Positions 1 to 8,699 of a stretch of DNA of 64,000 nt are shown here, in pieces. The notes below the pieces were generated by a model that worked only from the letters and a program-made list of their open reading frames with translations, had not been told where the DNA came from and ran no database searches. Position 1 is the stretch's first letter. Every line of letters begins with the position of its first letter. Origin of the DNA: Streptomyces sp. NBC_01214 (lineage in GTDB: Bacteria; Actinomycetota; Actinomycetes; Streptomycetales; Streptomycetaceae); the NCBI RefSeq assembly GCF_026340975.1, contig NZ_JAPEOS010000002.1, positions 390,501-454,500 on the forward strand, given 5' to 3'. The position numbers and the translations under genes were made by a program.

Positions 1-159
1 GGTTCTCCCGAGTGGTGGATCGCCAACGTGCACCCGGGTCGGGTCATGTTCGAGCTGTCCTACCCGAACGAGAAGATTGCTCGTGAGGCGCTCACCCGCG
101 CTGCTCACAAGCTTCCGATGAAGTGCCGGATTGTTCGGCGCGAGGCAGGTGAGTCGTGA
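1..159 (+). CDS. rplP: 50S ribosomal protein L16, C-terminal fragment
   Basis: Only the last 52 residues are in the window; the gene begins upstream. The frame reads GSPEWWIANVHPGRVMFE and ends in MKCRIVRR, which is the L16 C-terminus. L16 sits at the peptidyl-transferase side of the large subunit and organises the A-site region. Its TGA (157-159) overlaps the ATG of rpmC by one base, so the two are translationally coupled in the S10 operon. Confidence 0.95.
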   Translation, partial: GSPEWWIANVHPGRVMFELSYPNEKIAREALTRAAHKLPMKCRIVRREAGES

Positions 160-383
160 TGGCGACGGGAACCAAGGCGTCCGAGCTGCGTGAGCTCGGC
201 AACGAGGAGCTCGTTGGCAAGCTGCGCGAGGCCAAGGAGGAGCTGTTCAAGCTCCGCTTCCAGGCGGCCACGGGTCAGCTGGAGAACAACGGCCGGCTCA
301 AGTCCGTCCGTAAGGACATCGCTCGCATCTACACCCTGATGCACGAGCGTGAGCTCGGTATCGAGACGGTGGAGAGCGCCTGA
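159..383 (+). CDS. rpmC: 50S ribosomal protein L29
   Basis: L29 is a small coiled-coil-like protein near the polypeptide exit tunnel. The 74-residue product begins MATGTKASELRELGNEEL and carries the LFKLRFQ segment typical of L29. A GTG at 156 would add one Met, but the ATG at 159 overlapping the rplP stop is the usual coupled start. The stop overlaps the rpsQ start by one base. Confidence 0.97.
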   Translation: MATGTKASELRELGNEELVGKLREAKEELFKLRFQAATGQLENNGRLKSVRKDIARIYTLMHERELGIETVESA

Positions 384-664
384 TGAGCGAGAAGAACGTG
401 ACTGAGACGAACGAGCGCGGTTTCCGCAAGACCCGCGAGGGTCTCGTCGTCAGCGACAAGATGGACAAGACCGTCGTCGTCGCTGTCGAGGACCGCGTGA
501 AGCACGCCCTGTACGGCAAGGTCATCCGCCGTACGAACAAGCTCAAGGCGCACGACGAGCAGAACGCTGCTGGCGTCGGCGACCGCGTCCTCATCATGGA
601 GACGCGTCCGCTGTCGGCGAGCAAGCGCTGGCGCATCGTCGAGATCCTCGAGAAGGCCAAGTAA
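383..664 (+). CDS. rpsQ: 30S ribosomal protein S17
   Basis: S17 binds 16S rRNA early in 30S assembly. The 93-residue protein contains GLVVSDKMDKTVVV and VIRRTNKLKAHDE, the OB-fold core of S17. About 18 residues (MSEKNVTETNERGFRKTR) precede the conserved core, a modest actinobacterial extension. It starts on the rpmC stop codon. A 105-base spacer separates it from rplN. Confidence 0.97.
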   Translation: MSEKNVTETNERGFRKTREGLVVSDKMDKTVVVAVEDRVKHALYGKVIRRTNKLKAHDEQNAAGVGDRVLIMETRPLSASKRWRIVEILEKAK

Positions 665-769
665 GCACCTGAGGGGTTTCCCTTAGGTTCGTTCCGCCAG
701 GCTCGGTGGGGGCGACGCTCTCCGGAGTGAAGCCCCCGCCGGGAACCGGCAGACAAACAGGAGATACAC

Positions 770-1138
770 GTGATCCAGCAGGAGTCGCGACTGCGTATCG
801 CCGACAACACTGGTGCCAAGGAAATCCTTTGCATCCGTGTTCTCGGTGGTTCCGGTCGCCGCTACGCGGGCATCGGTGACGTCATCGTCGCCACCGTCAA
901 GGACGCGATCCCCGGTGGCAACGTGAAGAAGGGTGACGTCGTCAAGGCGGTCATCGTTCGCACCGTCAAGGAGCGTCGCCGCCAGGACGGCTCGTACATC
1001 CGCTTTGACGAGAACGCCGCCGTCATTCTGAAGAACGACGGCGACCCTCGCGGCACCCGTATCTTCGGCCCGGTGGGCCGTGAGCTGCGCGAGAAGAAGT
1101 TCATGAAGATCATCTCGCTCGCGCCGGAGGTGCTGTAA
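770..1138 (+). CDS. rplN: 50S ribosomal protein L14
   Basis: L14 forms part of the subunit interface with L19 and bridges to 16S rRNA. The 122-residue sequence reads MIQQESRLRIADNTGAKE and ends FMKIISLAPEVL, standard L14 length and ends. The start is GTG, preceded by an AGGAG at 760-764. The spacer upstream (665-769) can form a GTGGGGGC/GCCCCCGC stem-loop, so this is a second translational unit after rpsQ. Confidence 0.97.
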   Translation: MIQQESRLRIADNTGAKEILCIRVLGGSGRRYAGIGDVIVATVKDAIPGGNVKKGDVVKAVIVRTVKERRRQDGSYIRFDENAAVILKNDGDPRGTRIFGPVGRELREKKFMKIISLAPEVL

Positions 1139-1140
1139 GC

Positions 1141-1452
1141 ATGAAGATCAAGAAGGGCGACCTGGTCCAGGTCATCACCGGTAAGGACAAGGGCAAGCAG
1201 GGCAAGGTCATCGTTGCCTTCCCCGCCGACAACCGTGTCCTCGTCGAGGGTGTCAACCGGGTCAAGAAGCACACCAAGGCTGCGCAGAACCAGGCCGGTG
1301 GCATTGTGATCACCGAGGCCCCGGTCCACGTCAGCAACGTTCAGCTGGTTGTGGAGAAGGACGGCAAGAAGGTCGTCACCCGCGTCGGCTACCGCTTCGA
1401 CGACGAGGGCAACAAGATCCGCGTTGCCAAGCGGACGGGTGAGGACATCTGA
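1141..1452 (+). CDS. rplX: 50S ribosomal protein L24
   Basis: L24 is an assembly initiator of the 50S subunit. The 103-residue product has the KOW motif in its N-terminus (KKGDLVQVITGKDKGKQGKV) and the conserved VEGVNRVKKHTK. It starts two bases after the rplN stop, with the ribosome-binding GGAGGTG inside the end of rplN. The stop overlaps the rplE start. Confidence 0.97.
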   Translation: MKIKKGDLVQVITGKDKGKQGKVIVAFPADNRVLVEGVNRVKKHTKAAQNQAGGIVITEAPVHVSNVQLVVEKDGKKVVTRVGYRFDDEGNKIRVAKRTGEDI

Positions 1453-2003
1453 TGGCTACCACTCCGCGTCTCAAGACGAAGTACCGCGAGGACATCGCGG
1501 GCAAGCTGCGTGAGGAGTTCTCCTACGAGAACGTCATGCAGATCCCCGGCCTCGTGAAGATCGTGGTCAACATGGGTGTGGGCGACGCCGCCCGCGACTC
1601 CAAGCTGATCGACGGCGCCATCAAGGACCTGACGACGATCACCGGTCAGAAGCCGGCCGTCACGAAGGCCCGCAAGTCCATCGCGCAGTTCAAGCTGCGC
1701 GAGGGTCAGCCGATCGGCTGCCACGTCACCCTCCGTGGTGACCGCATGTGGGAGTTCCTGGACCGTACGCTGTCGCTCGCGCTGCCGCGTATCCGTGACT
1801 TCCGTGGTCTGTCGCCGAAGCAGTTCGACGGCCGTGGTAACTACACCTTCGGTCTCACGGAGCAGGTCATGTTCCACGAGATCGACCAGGACAAGATCGA
1901 CCGTACCCGGGGTATGGACATCACCGTGGTCACCACGGCGACCAACGACGACGAGGGCCGTGCCCTCCTTCGTCACCTCGGCTTCCCCTTCAAGGAGGCG
2001 TAA
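1452..2003 (+). CDS. rplE: 50S ribosomal protein L5
   Basis: L5 binds 5S rRNA and contacts the P-site tRNA and S13. The 183-residue protein contains IPGLVKIVVNMGVGDAA, the K-S-I-A-Q-F-K-L-R-E-G loop and GRGNYTFGLTEQ, all diagnostic of L5. Start and stop overlaps with rplX (TGATG) show coupling in the spc operon. Confidence 0.97.
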   Translation: MATTPRLKTKYREDIAGKLREEFSYENVMQIPGLVKIVVNMGVGDAARDSKLIDGAIKDLTTITGQKPAVTKARKSIAQFKLREGQPIGCHVTLRGDRMWEFLDRTLSLALPRIRDFRGLSPKQFDGRGNYTFGLTEQVMFHEIDQDKIDRTRGMDITVVTTATNDDEGRALLRHLGFPFKEA

Positions 2004-2008
2004 GCGAG

Positions 2009-2194
2009 ATGGCGAAGAAGGCTCTCATCGCGAAGGCTGCCCGTAAGCCCAAGTTCGGTGTGCGTGCGTACACCCGCTGCCAGCGCTGCGGTCGCCCCCA
2101 CTCCGTGTACCGCAAGTTCGGCCTGTGCCGCGTCTGCCTTCGTGAGATGGCTCACCGTGGCGAGCTGCCGGGCGTGACCAAGAGCTCCTGGTAA
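2009..2194 (+). CDS. rpsZ: 30S ribosomal protein S14, zinc-binding type
   Basis: This is the short S14 form (61 residues) of the 30S head. Cys24 and Cys27 (CQRC), then Cys40 and Cys43 (CRVC), form the zinc ribbon that separates it from the long Cys-free S14 paralogue used under zinc limitation. AAGGAGG inside the end of rplE supplies its ribosome-binding site. It is called rpsN or rpsZ depending on the annotation source. Confidence 0.96.
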   Translation: MAKKALIAKAARKPKFGVRAYTRCQRCGRPHSVYRKFGLCRVCLREMAHRGELPGVTKSSW

Positions 2195-2416
2195 TTCCCT
2201 TCCGTCCGTAAGGACTTGGGAAGTTCCAGAGACTCTCGGTAAGCATCTGGTCGGTGGGTGTCCAGCCCCGCATGCCGTAGGCTTGTGGGGTTGGGCGTCC
2301 GCCGCCCTATCGACTTACTACGCCGTAGGTCCCCGCACCGCACCCGTCCCGCCACTGAGTGGGGAGAGGGATGGCGCATACAGGAAACCCCGGCGAGAGA
2401 GGCCGAAGGCCACTTC

Positions 2417-2815
2417 ATGACCATGACTGACCCGATCGCAGACATGCTGACCCGTCTGCGTAACGCTAACTCGGCGTACCACGACACCGTCGTGATGCCG
2501 CACAGCAAGATCAAGTCGCACATCGCAGAGATCCTCAAGCAGGAGGGTTTCATCACCGGCTGGAAGGTCGAGGACGCCGAGGTCGGCAAGAACCTCGTCC
2601 TCGAGCTGAAGTTCGGGCCGAACCGTGAGCGCTCCATCGCGGGCATCAAGCGGATCTCGAAGCCCGGTCTGCGCGTGTACGCGAAGTCCACCAACCTGCC
2701 GAAGGTGCTCGGCGGCCTGGGCGTGGCGATCATCTCCACGTCGCACGGTCTGCTCACCGGCCAGCAGGCAGGCAAGAAGGGCGTAGGTGGGGAAGTCCTC
2801 GCCTACGTCTGGTAG
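2417..2815 (+). CDS. rpsH: 30S ribosomal protein S8
   Basis: S8 binds the central domain of 16S rRNA and is the translational repressor of the spc operon in Escherichia coli. The 132-residue form starting MTMTDPIADMLTRLRNAN matches the usual family length. The frame is open about 53 codons further upstream, but that stretch is unlike any S8 and is rejected. The product ends GVGGEVLAYVW, the normal S8 C-terminus. A 222-base spacer precedes it, unusually long for this operon. Confidence 0.96.
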   Translation: MTMTDPIADMLTRLRNANSAYHDTVVMPHSKIKSHIAEILKQEGFITGWKVEDAEVGKNLVLELKFGPNRERSIAGIKRISKPGLRVYAKSTNLPKVLGGLGVAIISTSHGLLTGQQAGKKGVGGEVLAYVW

Positions 2816-2835
2816 TCGGGAACGGAGGAAAAGCA

Positions 2836-3375
2836 ATGTCGCGAATCGGCAAGCTCCCCATCCAGGTTCCCGCCGGTGTGGACGTCACCATCGATGGCAG
2901 CACGGTCGCGGTGAAGGGCCCCAAGGGTTCCCTCTCCCACACCGTCAAGGCTCCCATCGCCGTTGTTAAGGGCGAGGACGGCGTTCTGAACGTCACCCGT
3001 CCGAACGACGAGCGTCAGAACAAGGCCCTGCACGGCCTGTCCCGCACGCTGGTGGCGAACATGATCACCGGTGTGACCACGGGATACGTCAAGGCTCTCG
3101 AGATCAGCGGTGTCGGTTACCGTGTCCTGGCGAAGGGCTCCAACCTGGAGTTCCAGCTGGGTTACAGCCACCCGATCCTGGTGGAGGCGCCCGAGGGCAT
3201 CTCCTTCAAGGTCGAGTCGCCGACCAAGTTCACGGTCGAGGGCATCGACAAGCAGAAGGTCGGCGAGGTCGCCGCCAACATCCGCAAGCTGCGGAAGCCC
3301 GACCCGTACAAGGCCAAGGGTGTCAAGTACGCCGGCGAGGTCATCCGCCGCAAGGTCGGAAAGGCTGGTAAGTAG
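2836..3375 (+). CDS. rplF: 50S ribosomal protein L6
   Basis: L6 lies near the factor-binding centre beside L7/L12. The 179-residue protein starts MSRIGKLPIQVPAGVDV and holds the two-domain repeat, ending DPYKAKGVKYAGEVIRRK, the conserved L6 signature. It is preceded by GGAGGAAAAGC and lies in the usual rpsH-rplF-rplR order. Confidence 0.97.
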   Translation: MSRIGKLPIQVPAGVDVTIDGSTVAVKGPKGSLSHTVKAPIAVVKGEDGVLNVTRPNDERQNKALHGLSRTLVANMITGVTTGYVKALEISGVGYRVLAKGSNLEFQLGYSHPILVEAPEGISFKVESPTKFTVEGIDKQKVGEVAANIRKLRKPDPYKAKGVKYAGEVIRRKVGKAGK

Positions 3376-3377
3376 CC

Positions 3378-3761
3378 ATGGCATACGGTGTGAAGATCGC
3401 CAAGGGCGACGCGTACAAGCGCGCTGCCAAGGCTCGCCGCCACATCCGCATCCGCAAGAACGTCTCGGGTACGGCGGAGCGTCCGCGCCTCGTCGTGACG
3501 CGTTCGAACCGCAACATCGTTGCTCAGGTCATCGACGACCTCCAGGGCCACACCCTGGCGTCGGCGTCGACCCTGGATGCTTCGATCCGCGGTGGCGAAG
3601 GCGACAAGAGCTCGCAGGCTCAGGCTGTCGGCGCGCTCGTCGCCGAGCGTGCCAAGGCTGCGGGTGTCGAGACCGTCGTGTTCGACCGCGGTGGCAACCG
3701 ATACGCCGGGCGCATTGCCGCTCTGGCTGACGCCGCCCGCGAAGCCGGGCTGAAGTTCTAA
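3378..3761 (+). CDS. rplR: 50S ribosomal protein L18
   Basis: L18 binds 5S rRNA together with L5. The 127-residue sequence has a basic N-terminus (KARRHIRIRKNVSGT), then PRLVVTRSNRNIVAQVIDD and VVFDRGGNRYAGRIAALAD, all L18 signatures. It begins two bases after the rplF stop, so the two are probably translated together. Confidence 0.97.
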   Translation: MAYGVKIAKGDAYKRAAKARRHIRIRKNVSGTAERPRLVVTRSNRNIVAQVIDDLQGHTLASASTLDASIRGGEGDKSSQAQAVGALVAERAKAAGVETVVFDRGGNRYAGRIAALADAAREAGLKF

Positions 3762-3806
3762 GCCCCGGTTCCGGGACTCACGGACGTAACAGAGAGAGGT
3801 AATCCA

Positions 3807-4409
3807 ATGGCTGGACCCCAGCGCCGCGGAAGCGGTGCCGGTGGCGGCGAGCGGCGGGACCGGAAGGGTCGCGACGGTGGCCCTGCCGCCGAGAAGACCG
3901 CTTACGTTGAGCGCGTTGTCGCGATCAACCGCGTCGCCAAGGTTGTCAAGGGTGGTCGCCGCTTCAGCTTCACCGCGCTGGTCGTGGTGGGCGACGGTGA
4001 CGGCACTGTAGGTGTCGGTTACGGCAAGGCCAAGGAAGTTCCCGCGGCCATCGCCAAGGGTGTCGAGGAAGCGAAGAAGAACTTCTTCAAGGTTCCGCGC
4101 ATCCAGGGCACCATCCCTCACCCGATCCAGGGCGAGAAGGCTGCGGGCGTCGTCCTGCTGAAGCCTGCTTCCCCCGGTACCGGTGTTATCGCCGGTGGCC
4201 CGGTGCGCGCCGTTCTGGAGTGCGCCGGCGTTCACGACATCCTGTCGAAGTCCCTGGGCTCCGACAACGCGATCAACATCGTGCACGCGACCGTGGAGGC
4301 CCTCAAGGGCCTGCAGCGTCCCGAGGAGATCGCGGCTCGCCGTGGTCTGCCCCTCGAGGACGTCGCCCCCGCGGCTCTGCTTCGTGCACGTGCTGGGGCG
4401 GGTGCGTAA
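3807..4409 (+). CDS. rpsE: 30S ribosomal protein S5
   Basis: S5 works in decoding fidelity and mRNA unwinding at the entry site. The 200-residue protein has a Gly/Arg-rich leader (about residues 1-30) ahead of the double-stranded RNA-binding fold (VVAINRVAKVVKGGRRFSF) and the C-terminal S5 domain with KSLGSDNAINIVHAT. GAGAGAGG precedes the ATG. Its TAA overlaps the rpmD ATG (TAATG). Confidence 0.97.
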   Translation: MAGPQRRGSGAGGGERRDRKGRDGGPAAEKTAYVERVVAINRVAKVVKGGRRFSFTALVVVGDGDGTVGVGYGKAKEVPAAIAKGVEEAKKNFFKVPRIQGTIPHPIQGEKAAGVVLLKPASPGTGVIAGGPVRAVLECAGVHDILSKSLGSDNAINIVHATVEALKGLQRPEEIAARRGLPLEDVAPAALLRARAGAGA

Positions 4410-4591
4410 TGGCTCGCCTCAAGATCACGCAGACGAAGTCGTACATCGGCAGCAAGCAGAACCACCGCGACACGCTGCGTTCGCTCGGGCTCAAGCGCCT
4501 GAACGACGTCGTCGTCAAGGAGGACCGCCCCGAGTTCCGCGGAATGGTGCACACCGTCCGCCACCTCGTGACGGTTGAGGAGGTTGACTAA
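4409..4591 (+). CDS. rpmD: 50S ribosomal protein L30
   Basis: L30 is a small 60-residue protein of the large subunit. MARLKITQTKSYIGSKQNHR followed by TLRSLGLKRLNDVVV is the full L30 pattern. A much longer upstream-extended reading frame exists but would overlap rpsE entirely; the ATG overlapping the rpsE stop is chosen. Confidence 0.97.
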   Translation: MARLKITQTKSYIGSKQNHRDTLRSLGLKRLNDVVVKEDRPEFRGMVHTVRHLVTVEEVD

Positions 4592-4593
4592 TC

Positions 4594-5049
4594 ATGGCTG
4601 AGAACAGCCCGCTGAAGGCCCACAACCTCCGTCCCGCCCCCGGCGCCAAGACCGCGAAGACCCGTGTCGGTCGTGGTGAGGCGTCGAAGGGTAAGACGGC
4701 CGGTCGTGGTACGAAGGGCCAGAAGGCCCGTTACCAGATCCCGCAGCGCTTCGAGGGTGGGCAGATGCCCCTCCACATGCGCCTGCCGAAGCTCAAGGGC
4801 TTCAAGAACCCGTTCCGCACCGAGTTCCAGGTCGTGAACCTGGACAAGCTCGGCGCGCTCTACCCCGAGGGTGGAGAAGTCACGGTGGCCGACCTGGTCG
4901 CCAAGGGCGCGGTTCGCAAGAACAGCCTCGTCAAGGTCCTGGGCCAGGGCGAGATCTCCGTGGCGCTGCAGGTTTCGGTTGACGCCGTCTCCGCCTCCGC
5001 CAAGGAGAAGATTGCCGCTGCCGGCGGCACCGTCACCGAGCTCGTCTAA
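4594..5049 (+). CDS. rplO: 50S ribosomal protein L15
   Basis: L15 is a late 50S assembly protein that reaches into the core. The 151-residue sequence has the Gly/Lys/Arg-rich N-terminus (RVGRGEASKGKTAGRGTKGQ) and the KLKGFKNPFRTEFQVVNL segment. It is two bases after rpmD. A strong hairpin (5081-5118) follows before secY. Confidence 0.97.
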   Translation: MAENSPLKAHNLRPAPGAKTAKTRVGRGEASKGKTAGRGTKGQKARYQIPQRFEGGQMPLHMRLPKLKGFKNPFRTEFQVVNLDKLGALYPEGGEVTVADLVAKGAVRKNSLVKVLGQGEISVALQVSVDAVSASAKEKIAAAGGTVTELV

Positions 5050-5080
5050 GACGATTTCAGTGGCTGAATAGCTCGAAACC

Positions 5081-5118
5081 CGACCGGGGATGCCTCACAT
5101 ATGGGGCATCCCCGGTCG
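5081..5118 (+). terminator. Hairpin between rplO and secY
   Basis: A perfect 14-bp inverted repeat (CGACCGGGGATGCC, 5081-5094, with its complement at 5105-5118) encloses a 10-base loop. There is no long T run; GTCGTTCC follows. It could terminate, attenuate or mark a processing site, and would set secY-adk-map expression apart from the ribosomal genes. Confidence 0.65.
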
Positions 5119-5236
5119 GTCGTTCCACGGAAGGCACACTCGCCGGTAAGGTGGCGTGCACCTTTGCTTTGTCGTATTCGTCGATCCCTCAGACCGTCAC
5201 CTCTGACGCAGTAGCGCGGGGGTCGCAGGAGGCACC

Positions 5237-6550
5237 GTGCTCACCGCGTTCGCCCGGGCGTTCAAGACGCCCGACCTGCGCAAGAAGCTGCTCTTCACGC
5301 TCGGCATCATCGTGCTGTTCCGGCTCGGGTCCCACGTACCGGTCCCCGGGGTGAGCTACAAGAACGTTCAGATCTGTGTGGAGCAGGCAGGCAGCAGCAA
5401 TGGGCTGTTCGGCCTGGTCAACATGTTCAGCGGCGGTGCGCTGCTGCAGATCACGATCTTCGCGCTCGGCATCATGCCCTACATCACGGCGAGCATCATC
5501 CTGCAGCTGCTGACCGTGGTCATCCCGAAGCTGGAGACCCTCAAGAAAGAGGGCCAGTCCGGCACGGCGAAGATCACTCAGTACACGCGCTATCTGACGG
5601 TCGCGCTCGCGATCCTGCAGGGTACGGGCCTCGTCGCCACGGCCCGCACCGGTGCCCTGTTCCAGGGCTGCCAGGCCGCCAGCGAGATCGTTCCCGACCG
5701 CTCGATCTTCACCACGGTCGTCATGGTGGTCACCATGACCGCCGGCACCTGCGTCGTCATGTGGCTCGGTGAGCTCATCACCGACCGCGGCATCGGCAAC
5801 GGCATGTCGATCCTCATGTTCATCTCGATCGCCGCCGGCTTCATCGGCGCGCTGTGGCAGATCAAGCTCCAGGGCAAGATCGCTGACGGCTGGGTCGAGT
5901 TCGGCGTGGTCATGCTCGTCGGCCTCGCGATGGTCGGCCTGGTGGTCTTCGTCGAGCAGGCGCAACGCCGGATCCCGGTCCAGTACGCGAAGCGCATGAT
6001 CGGCCGCCGTGCGTACGGCGGTACCTCGACCTACATCCCGCTCAAGGTGAACCAGGCGGGCATCATCCCCGTCATCTTCGCCTCGTCGCTGCTCTACATC
6101 CCCGCGCTGGTCGTGCAGTTCAGCGGGTCCCAGGCCGGCTGGGCCGTCTGGATCCAGAAGCACTTCGTCAAGGGCGACCACCCGTACTACATCGCGGCCT
6201 ACTTCCTCCTGATCGTCTTCTTCGCGTTCTTCTACGTGGCGATCTCGTTCAACCCCGAGGAAGTTGCAGACAACATGAAGAAGTATGGTGGGTTCATCCC
6301 GGGCATCCGCGCCGGTCGGCCCACCGCCGAGTACCTCAGCTACGTACTCAACCGGATCACCTGGCCGGGGTCGCTGTACCTGGGTCTCATCGCTCTTGTG
6401 CCGACGATGGCGTTGGCCGGCTTCGGAGCGAACCAGAACTTCCCGTTCGGCGGGACGAGCATCCTGATCATCGTGGGTGTGGGTCTGGAAACCGTGAAGC
6501 AGATCGAGAGCCAGCTCCAGCAGCGTAATTACGAAGGGTTCCTCCGCTGA
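5237..6550 (+). CDS. secY: Protein translocase subunit SecY
   Basis: SecY is the channel-forming subunit of the Sec translocon in the cytoplasmic membrane. The 437-residue protein starts at GTG 5237 behind CAGGAGG and shows about ten hydrophobic spans. Family signatures include LFTLGIIVLFRLGSHVPVPG, LGIMPYITASIILQLL and the cytoplasmic loop RMIGRRAYGG. It lies in the conserved rplO-secY-adk-map order. Its TGA overlaps the adk ATG by one base. Confidence 0.97.
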   Translation: MLTAFARAFKTPDLRKKLLFTLGIIVLFRLGSHVPVPGVSYKNVQICVEQAGSSNGLFGLVNMFSGGALLQITIFALGIMPYITASIILQLLTVVIPKLETLKKEGQSGTAKITQYTRYLTVALAILQGTGLVATARTGALFQGCQAASEIVPDRSIFTTVVMVVTMTAGTCVVMWLGELITDRGIGNGMSILMFISIAAGFIGALWQIKLQGKIADGWVEFGVVMLVGLAMVGLVVFVEQAQRRIPVQYAKRMIGRRAYGGTSTYIPLKVNQAGIIPVIFASSLLYIPALVVQFSGSQAGWAVWIQKHFVKGDHPYYIAAYFLLIVFFAFFYVAISFNPEEVADNMKKYGGFIPGIRAGRPTAEYLSYVLNRITWPGSLYLGLIALVPTMALAGFGANQNFPFGGTSILIIVGVGLETVKQIESQLQQRNYEGFLR

Positions 6551-7197
6551 TGCGAATCGTCCTCGTTGGACCGCCCGGTGCGGGCAAGGGAACGCAGGCC
6601 GCGTTCCTTGCCAAGAACCTGTCGATTCCGCACATCTCCACGGGTGACCTGTTCCGGGCCAACATCAGCCAGGGCACCGAGCTGGGCAAGCAGGCGAAGG
6701 CGTACATGGACGCCGGCGACCTCGTGCCCGACGAAGTGACCATCGGCATGGCGAAGGACCGTATGGAGCAGTCGGACGCCGTGAACGGCTTCCTGCTCGA
6801 CGGGTTCCCGCGCAACGTCTCGCAGGCCGAGGCGCTCGACGTGATGCTCCAGGCGGCGGGCATGAAGCTCGACGCCGTCCTCGACCTGGAGGTCGAGGAG
6901 GACGAGGTCGTCAAGCGGATCGCCGGTCGGCGGATCTGCCGCAACGAGTCCGCGCACGTCTTCCACGTGACGTACGCCCCGCCGAAGGCCGAGGGCGTCT
7001 GCGACACCTGCGGCGGCGAGCTGTACCAGCGCGGCGACGACTCCGAGGCCACGGTCCGCAACCGGCTGGAGGTCTACCACACGCAGACCGAGCCGATCAT
7101 CGACTACTACAAGGCCCAGGGCCTGCTGGTGACCATCCCGGCCCTCGGTGAGGTCGCGGACGTCACGAAGCGCGCGATGGACGCCCTCAAGAAGTAG
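6550..7197 (+). CDS. adk: Adenylate kinase
   Basis: The enzyme interconverts ATP plus AMP and two ADP. The P-loop GPPGAGKGTQA is at the N-terminus, followed by the AMP-binding HISTGDLFRA and LLDGFPRN. The LID (about residues 127-165) has GVCDTCGG, but the partner motif has only one cysteine (RRICRNE), so a full four-cysteine zinc site is not present. The length of 215 is normal. It overlaps the secY stop and was probably transcribed with it. Confidence 0.97.
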   Translation: MRIVLVGPPGAGKGTQAAFLAKNLSIPHISTGDLFRANISQGTELGKQAKAYMDAGDLVPDEVTIGMAKDRMEQSDAVNGFLLDGFPRNVSQAEALDVMLQAAGMKLDAVLDLEVEEDEVVKRIAGRRICRNESAHVFHVTYAPPKAEGVCDTCGGELYQRGDDSEATVRNRLEVYHTQTEPIIDYYKAQGLLVTIPALGEVADVTKRAMDALKK

Positions 7198-7300
7198 TCA
7201 CCCTTTGTGTGCAGGTACGGCCGCGGTGTCCCCAGGGCATCGCGGCCGTACTGTTGAGAAGACCTGAACAACGCAGATCCGAAGGTGGAAGGCATTTCCC

Positions 7301-8152
7301 ATGGTCCAGATCAAGACCCCCGAGCAGATCGCGAAGATGCGCGAGGCAGGGCTGGTCGTCGCGGCGATCCACGCTGCGACCCGTGAGGCGGCCGTGCCGG
7401 GTGCCACGACGCGGGATCTGGACATGGTGGCCCGCAAGGTCATCGCGGACGCCGGGGCCAAGTCGAACTTCCTCGGCTACGGCGGCTTCCCCGCGACCAT
7501 CTGCACCTCGGTGAACGAGGTCGTCGTCCACGGCATCCCCGACGACAAGACCGTCCTCAAGGACGGCGACATCATCTCGATCGACGCGGGCGCGATCGTG
7601 GACGGCTGGCACGGCGACGCCGCGTACACGGCCTTCGTGGGCACCGGGCACGCCCCTGAGCTCGTGGAGCTGTCCCGGGTGACCGAGGAGTCCATGTGGG
7701 CCGGGATCGCCGCCATGAAGCTCGGCAACCGCCTCGTCGACATCTCCAAGGCGATCGAGACGTACATCAAGCGCCAGCCCCGCCCCTCCACCGGTGAGCA
7801 CAGCCTCGGCAAGTTCGGGATCATCGAGGACTACGGCGGTCACGGCATCGGGTCCGAGATGCACATGGACCCCCACCTGCTGAACTACGTCTCGCGCAAG
7901 CGGGGCAAGGGGATCAAGCTGGTTCCGGGCCTCTGCCTGGCGATCGAGCCCATGGTCTCCCTGGGAACCGCCCAGACGGAGGTCCTTTCGGACGACTGGA
8001 CGGTCATCACGACGGACGGCACCTGGTCCTCGCACTGGGAGCACTCCATCGCGCTGACGGAGGCCGGTCCCATCGTCCTGACCAGCCCGGACTGTGGAAA
8101 GGCGAAGCTGGCGGAGTACGGGGTCACCACGGCTCCGGACCCCCTCGGTTAA
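7301..8152 (+). CDS. map: Methionine aminopeptidase
   Basis: It removes the initiator Met from nascent proteins. The 283-residue protein is a type I MetAP of pita-bread fold. The metal ligands can be seen in SIDAGAIVDGWHGDAA (two Asp), GGHGIGSEMH (His), AIEPM (Glu) and the C-terminal WEHSIALTE (Glu). The ATG at 7301 follows GAAGGTGGAAGG. The gene is 103 bases after adk, in the standard secY-adk-map order. Confidence 0.95.
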   Translation: MVQIKTPEQIAKMREAGLVVAAIHAATREAAVPGATTRDLDMVARKVIADAGAKSNFLGYGGFPATICTSVNEVVVHGIPDDKTVLKDGDIISIDAGAIVDGWHGDAAYTAFVGTGHAPELVELSRVTEESMWAGIAAMKLGNRLVDISKAIETYIKRQPRPSTGEHSLGKFGIIEDYGGHGIGSEMHMDPHLLNYVSRKRGKGIKLVPGLCLAIEPMVSLGTAQTEVLSDDWTVITTDGTWSSHWEHSIALTEAGPIVLTSPDCGKAKLAEYGVTTAPDPLG

Positions 8153-8290
8153 TGATCTAGACTCTGGGGCAAACTTTCCGGATTCGTCTTTCTGGGTGCC
8201 CTGACGTAGACTGACTCGTCGGCTCTCGTGCACTTCCATGCCTGCATGGCGCACGGAGCTGATCAAGGTAGCCGATTCGAAAGGCGAAGC

Positions 8291-8512
8291 GTGGCCAAGA
8301 AGCAAGGTGCCATCGAAATCGAGGGCACCGTGATCGAGTCCCTCCCGAACGCGATGTTCAAGGTGGAACTCCAGAACGGTCACAAGGTCCTCGCGCACAT
8401 CAGCGGCAAGATGCGCATGCACTACATCCGCATCCTCCCCGATGACCGGGTCGTTGTGGAGCTGTCTCCGTACGACCTGACGCGTGGCCGGATCGTCTAC
8501 CGATACAAGTAG
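8291..8512 (+). CDS. infA: Translation initiation factor IF-1
   Basis: IF-1 occupies the ribosomal A site during initiation. The 73-residue OB-fold protein reads MAKKQGAIEIEGTVIESLPN and ends RGRIVYRYK, the standard form. The start is GTG at 8291; the frame is open further upstream but the extension is unlike IF-1. A TAGACT at 8207-8212 could be a -10 element for an infA promoter, though no good -35 is visible. Confidence 0.96.
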   Translation: MAKKQGAIEIEGTVIESLPNAMFKVELQNGHKVLAHISGKMRMHYIRILPDDRVVVELSPYDLTRGRIVYRYK

Positions 8513-8585
8513 ATCTTGCTCTCACTCCTGCCTGGGCATCCGTCCCGGTGCGGGTGGTGGCACTGACCCGGAGAACCTCACCAAC

Positions 8586-8699
8586 ATGAAGGTCAAGCCG
8601 AGCGTCAAGAAGATCTGCGACAAGTGCAAGGTGATCCGCCGTCACGGCCGGGTCATGGTCATCTGCGACAACCTGCGCCACAAGCAGCGCCAGGGCTGA
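8586..8699 (+). CDS. rpmJ: 50S ribosomal protein L36, zinc-binding form
   Basis: This is the 37-residue L36. Cys11, Cys14, Cys27 and His32 (CDKC, then CDNLRH) make the zinc ribbon, so it is the zinc-containing paralogue. It lies between infA and rpsM as in most bacteria. Confidence 0.96.
   Translation: MKVKPSVKKICDKCKVIRRHGRVMVICDNLRHKQRQG

Noticed and set aside
2258..2416. N-terminal extension of S8
   Set aside because: About 53 extra codons with many Arg and Pro, unlike any S8; the ATG at 2417 gives the normal length and N-terminus.
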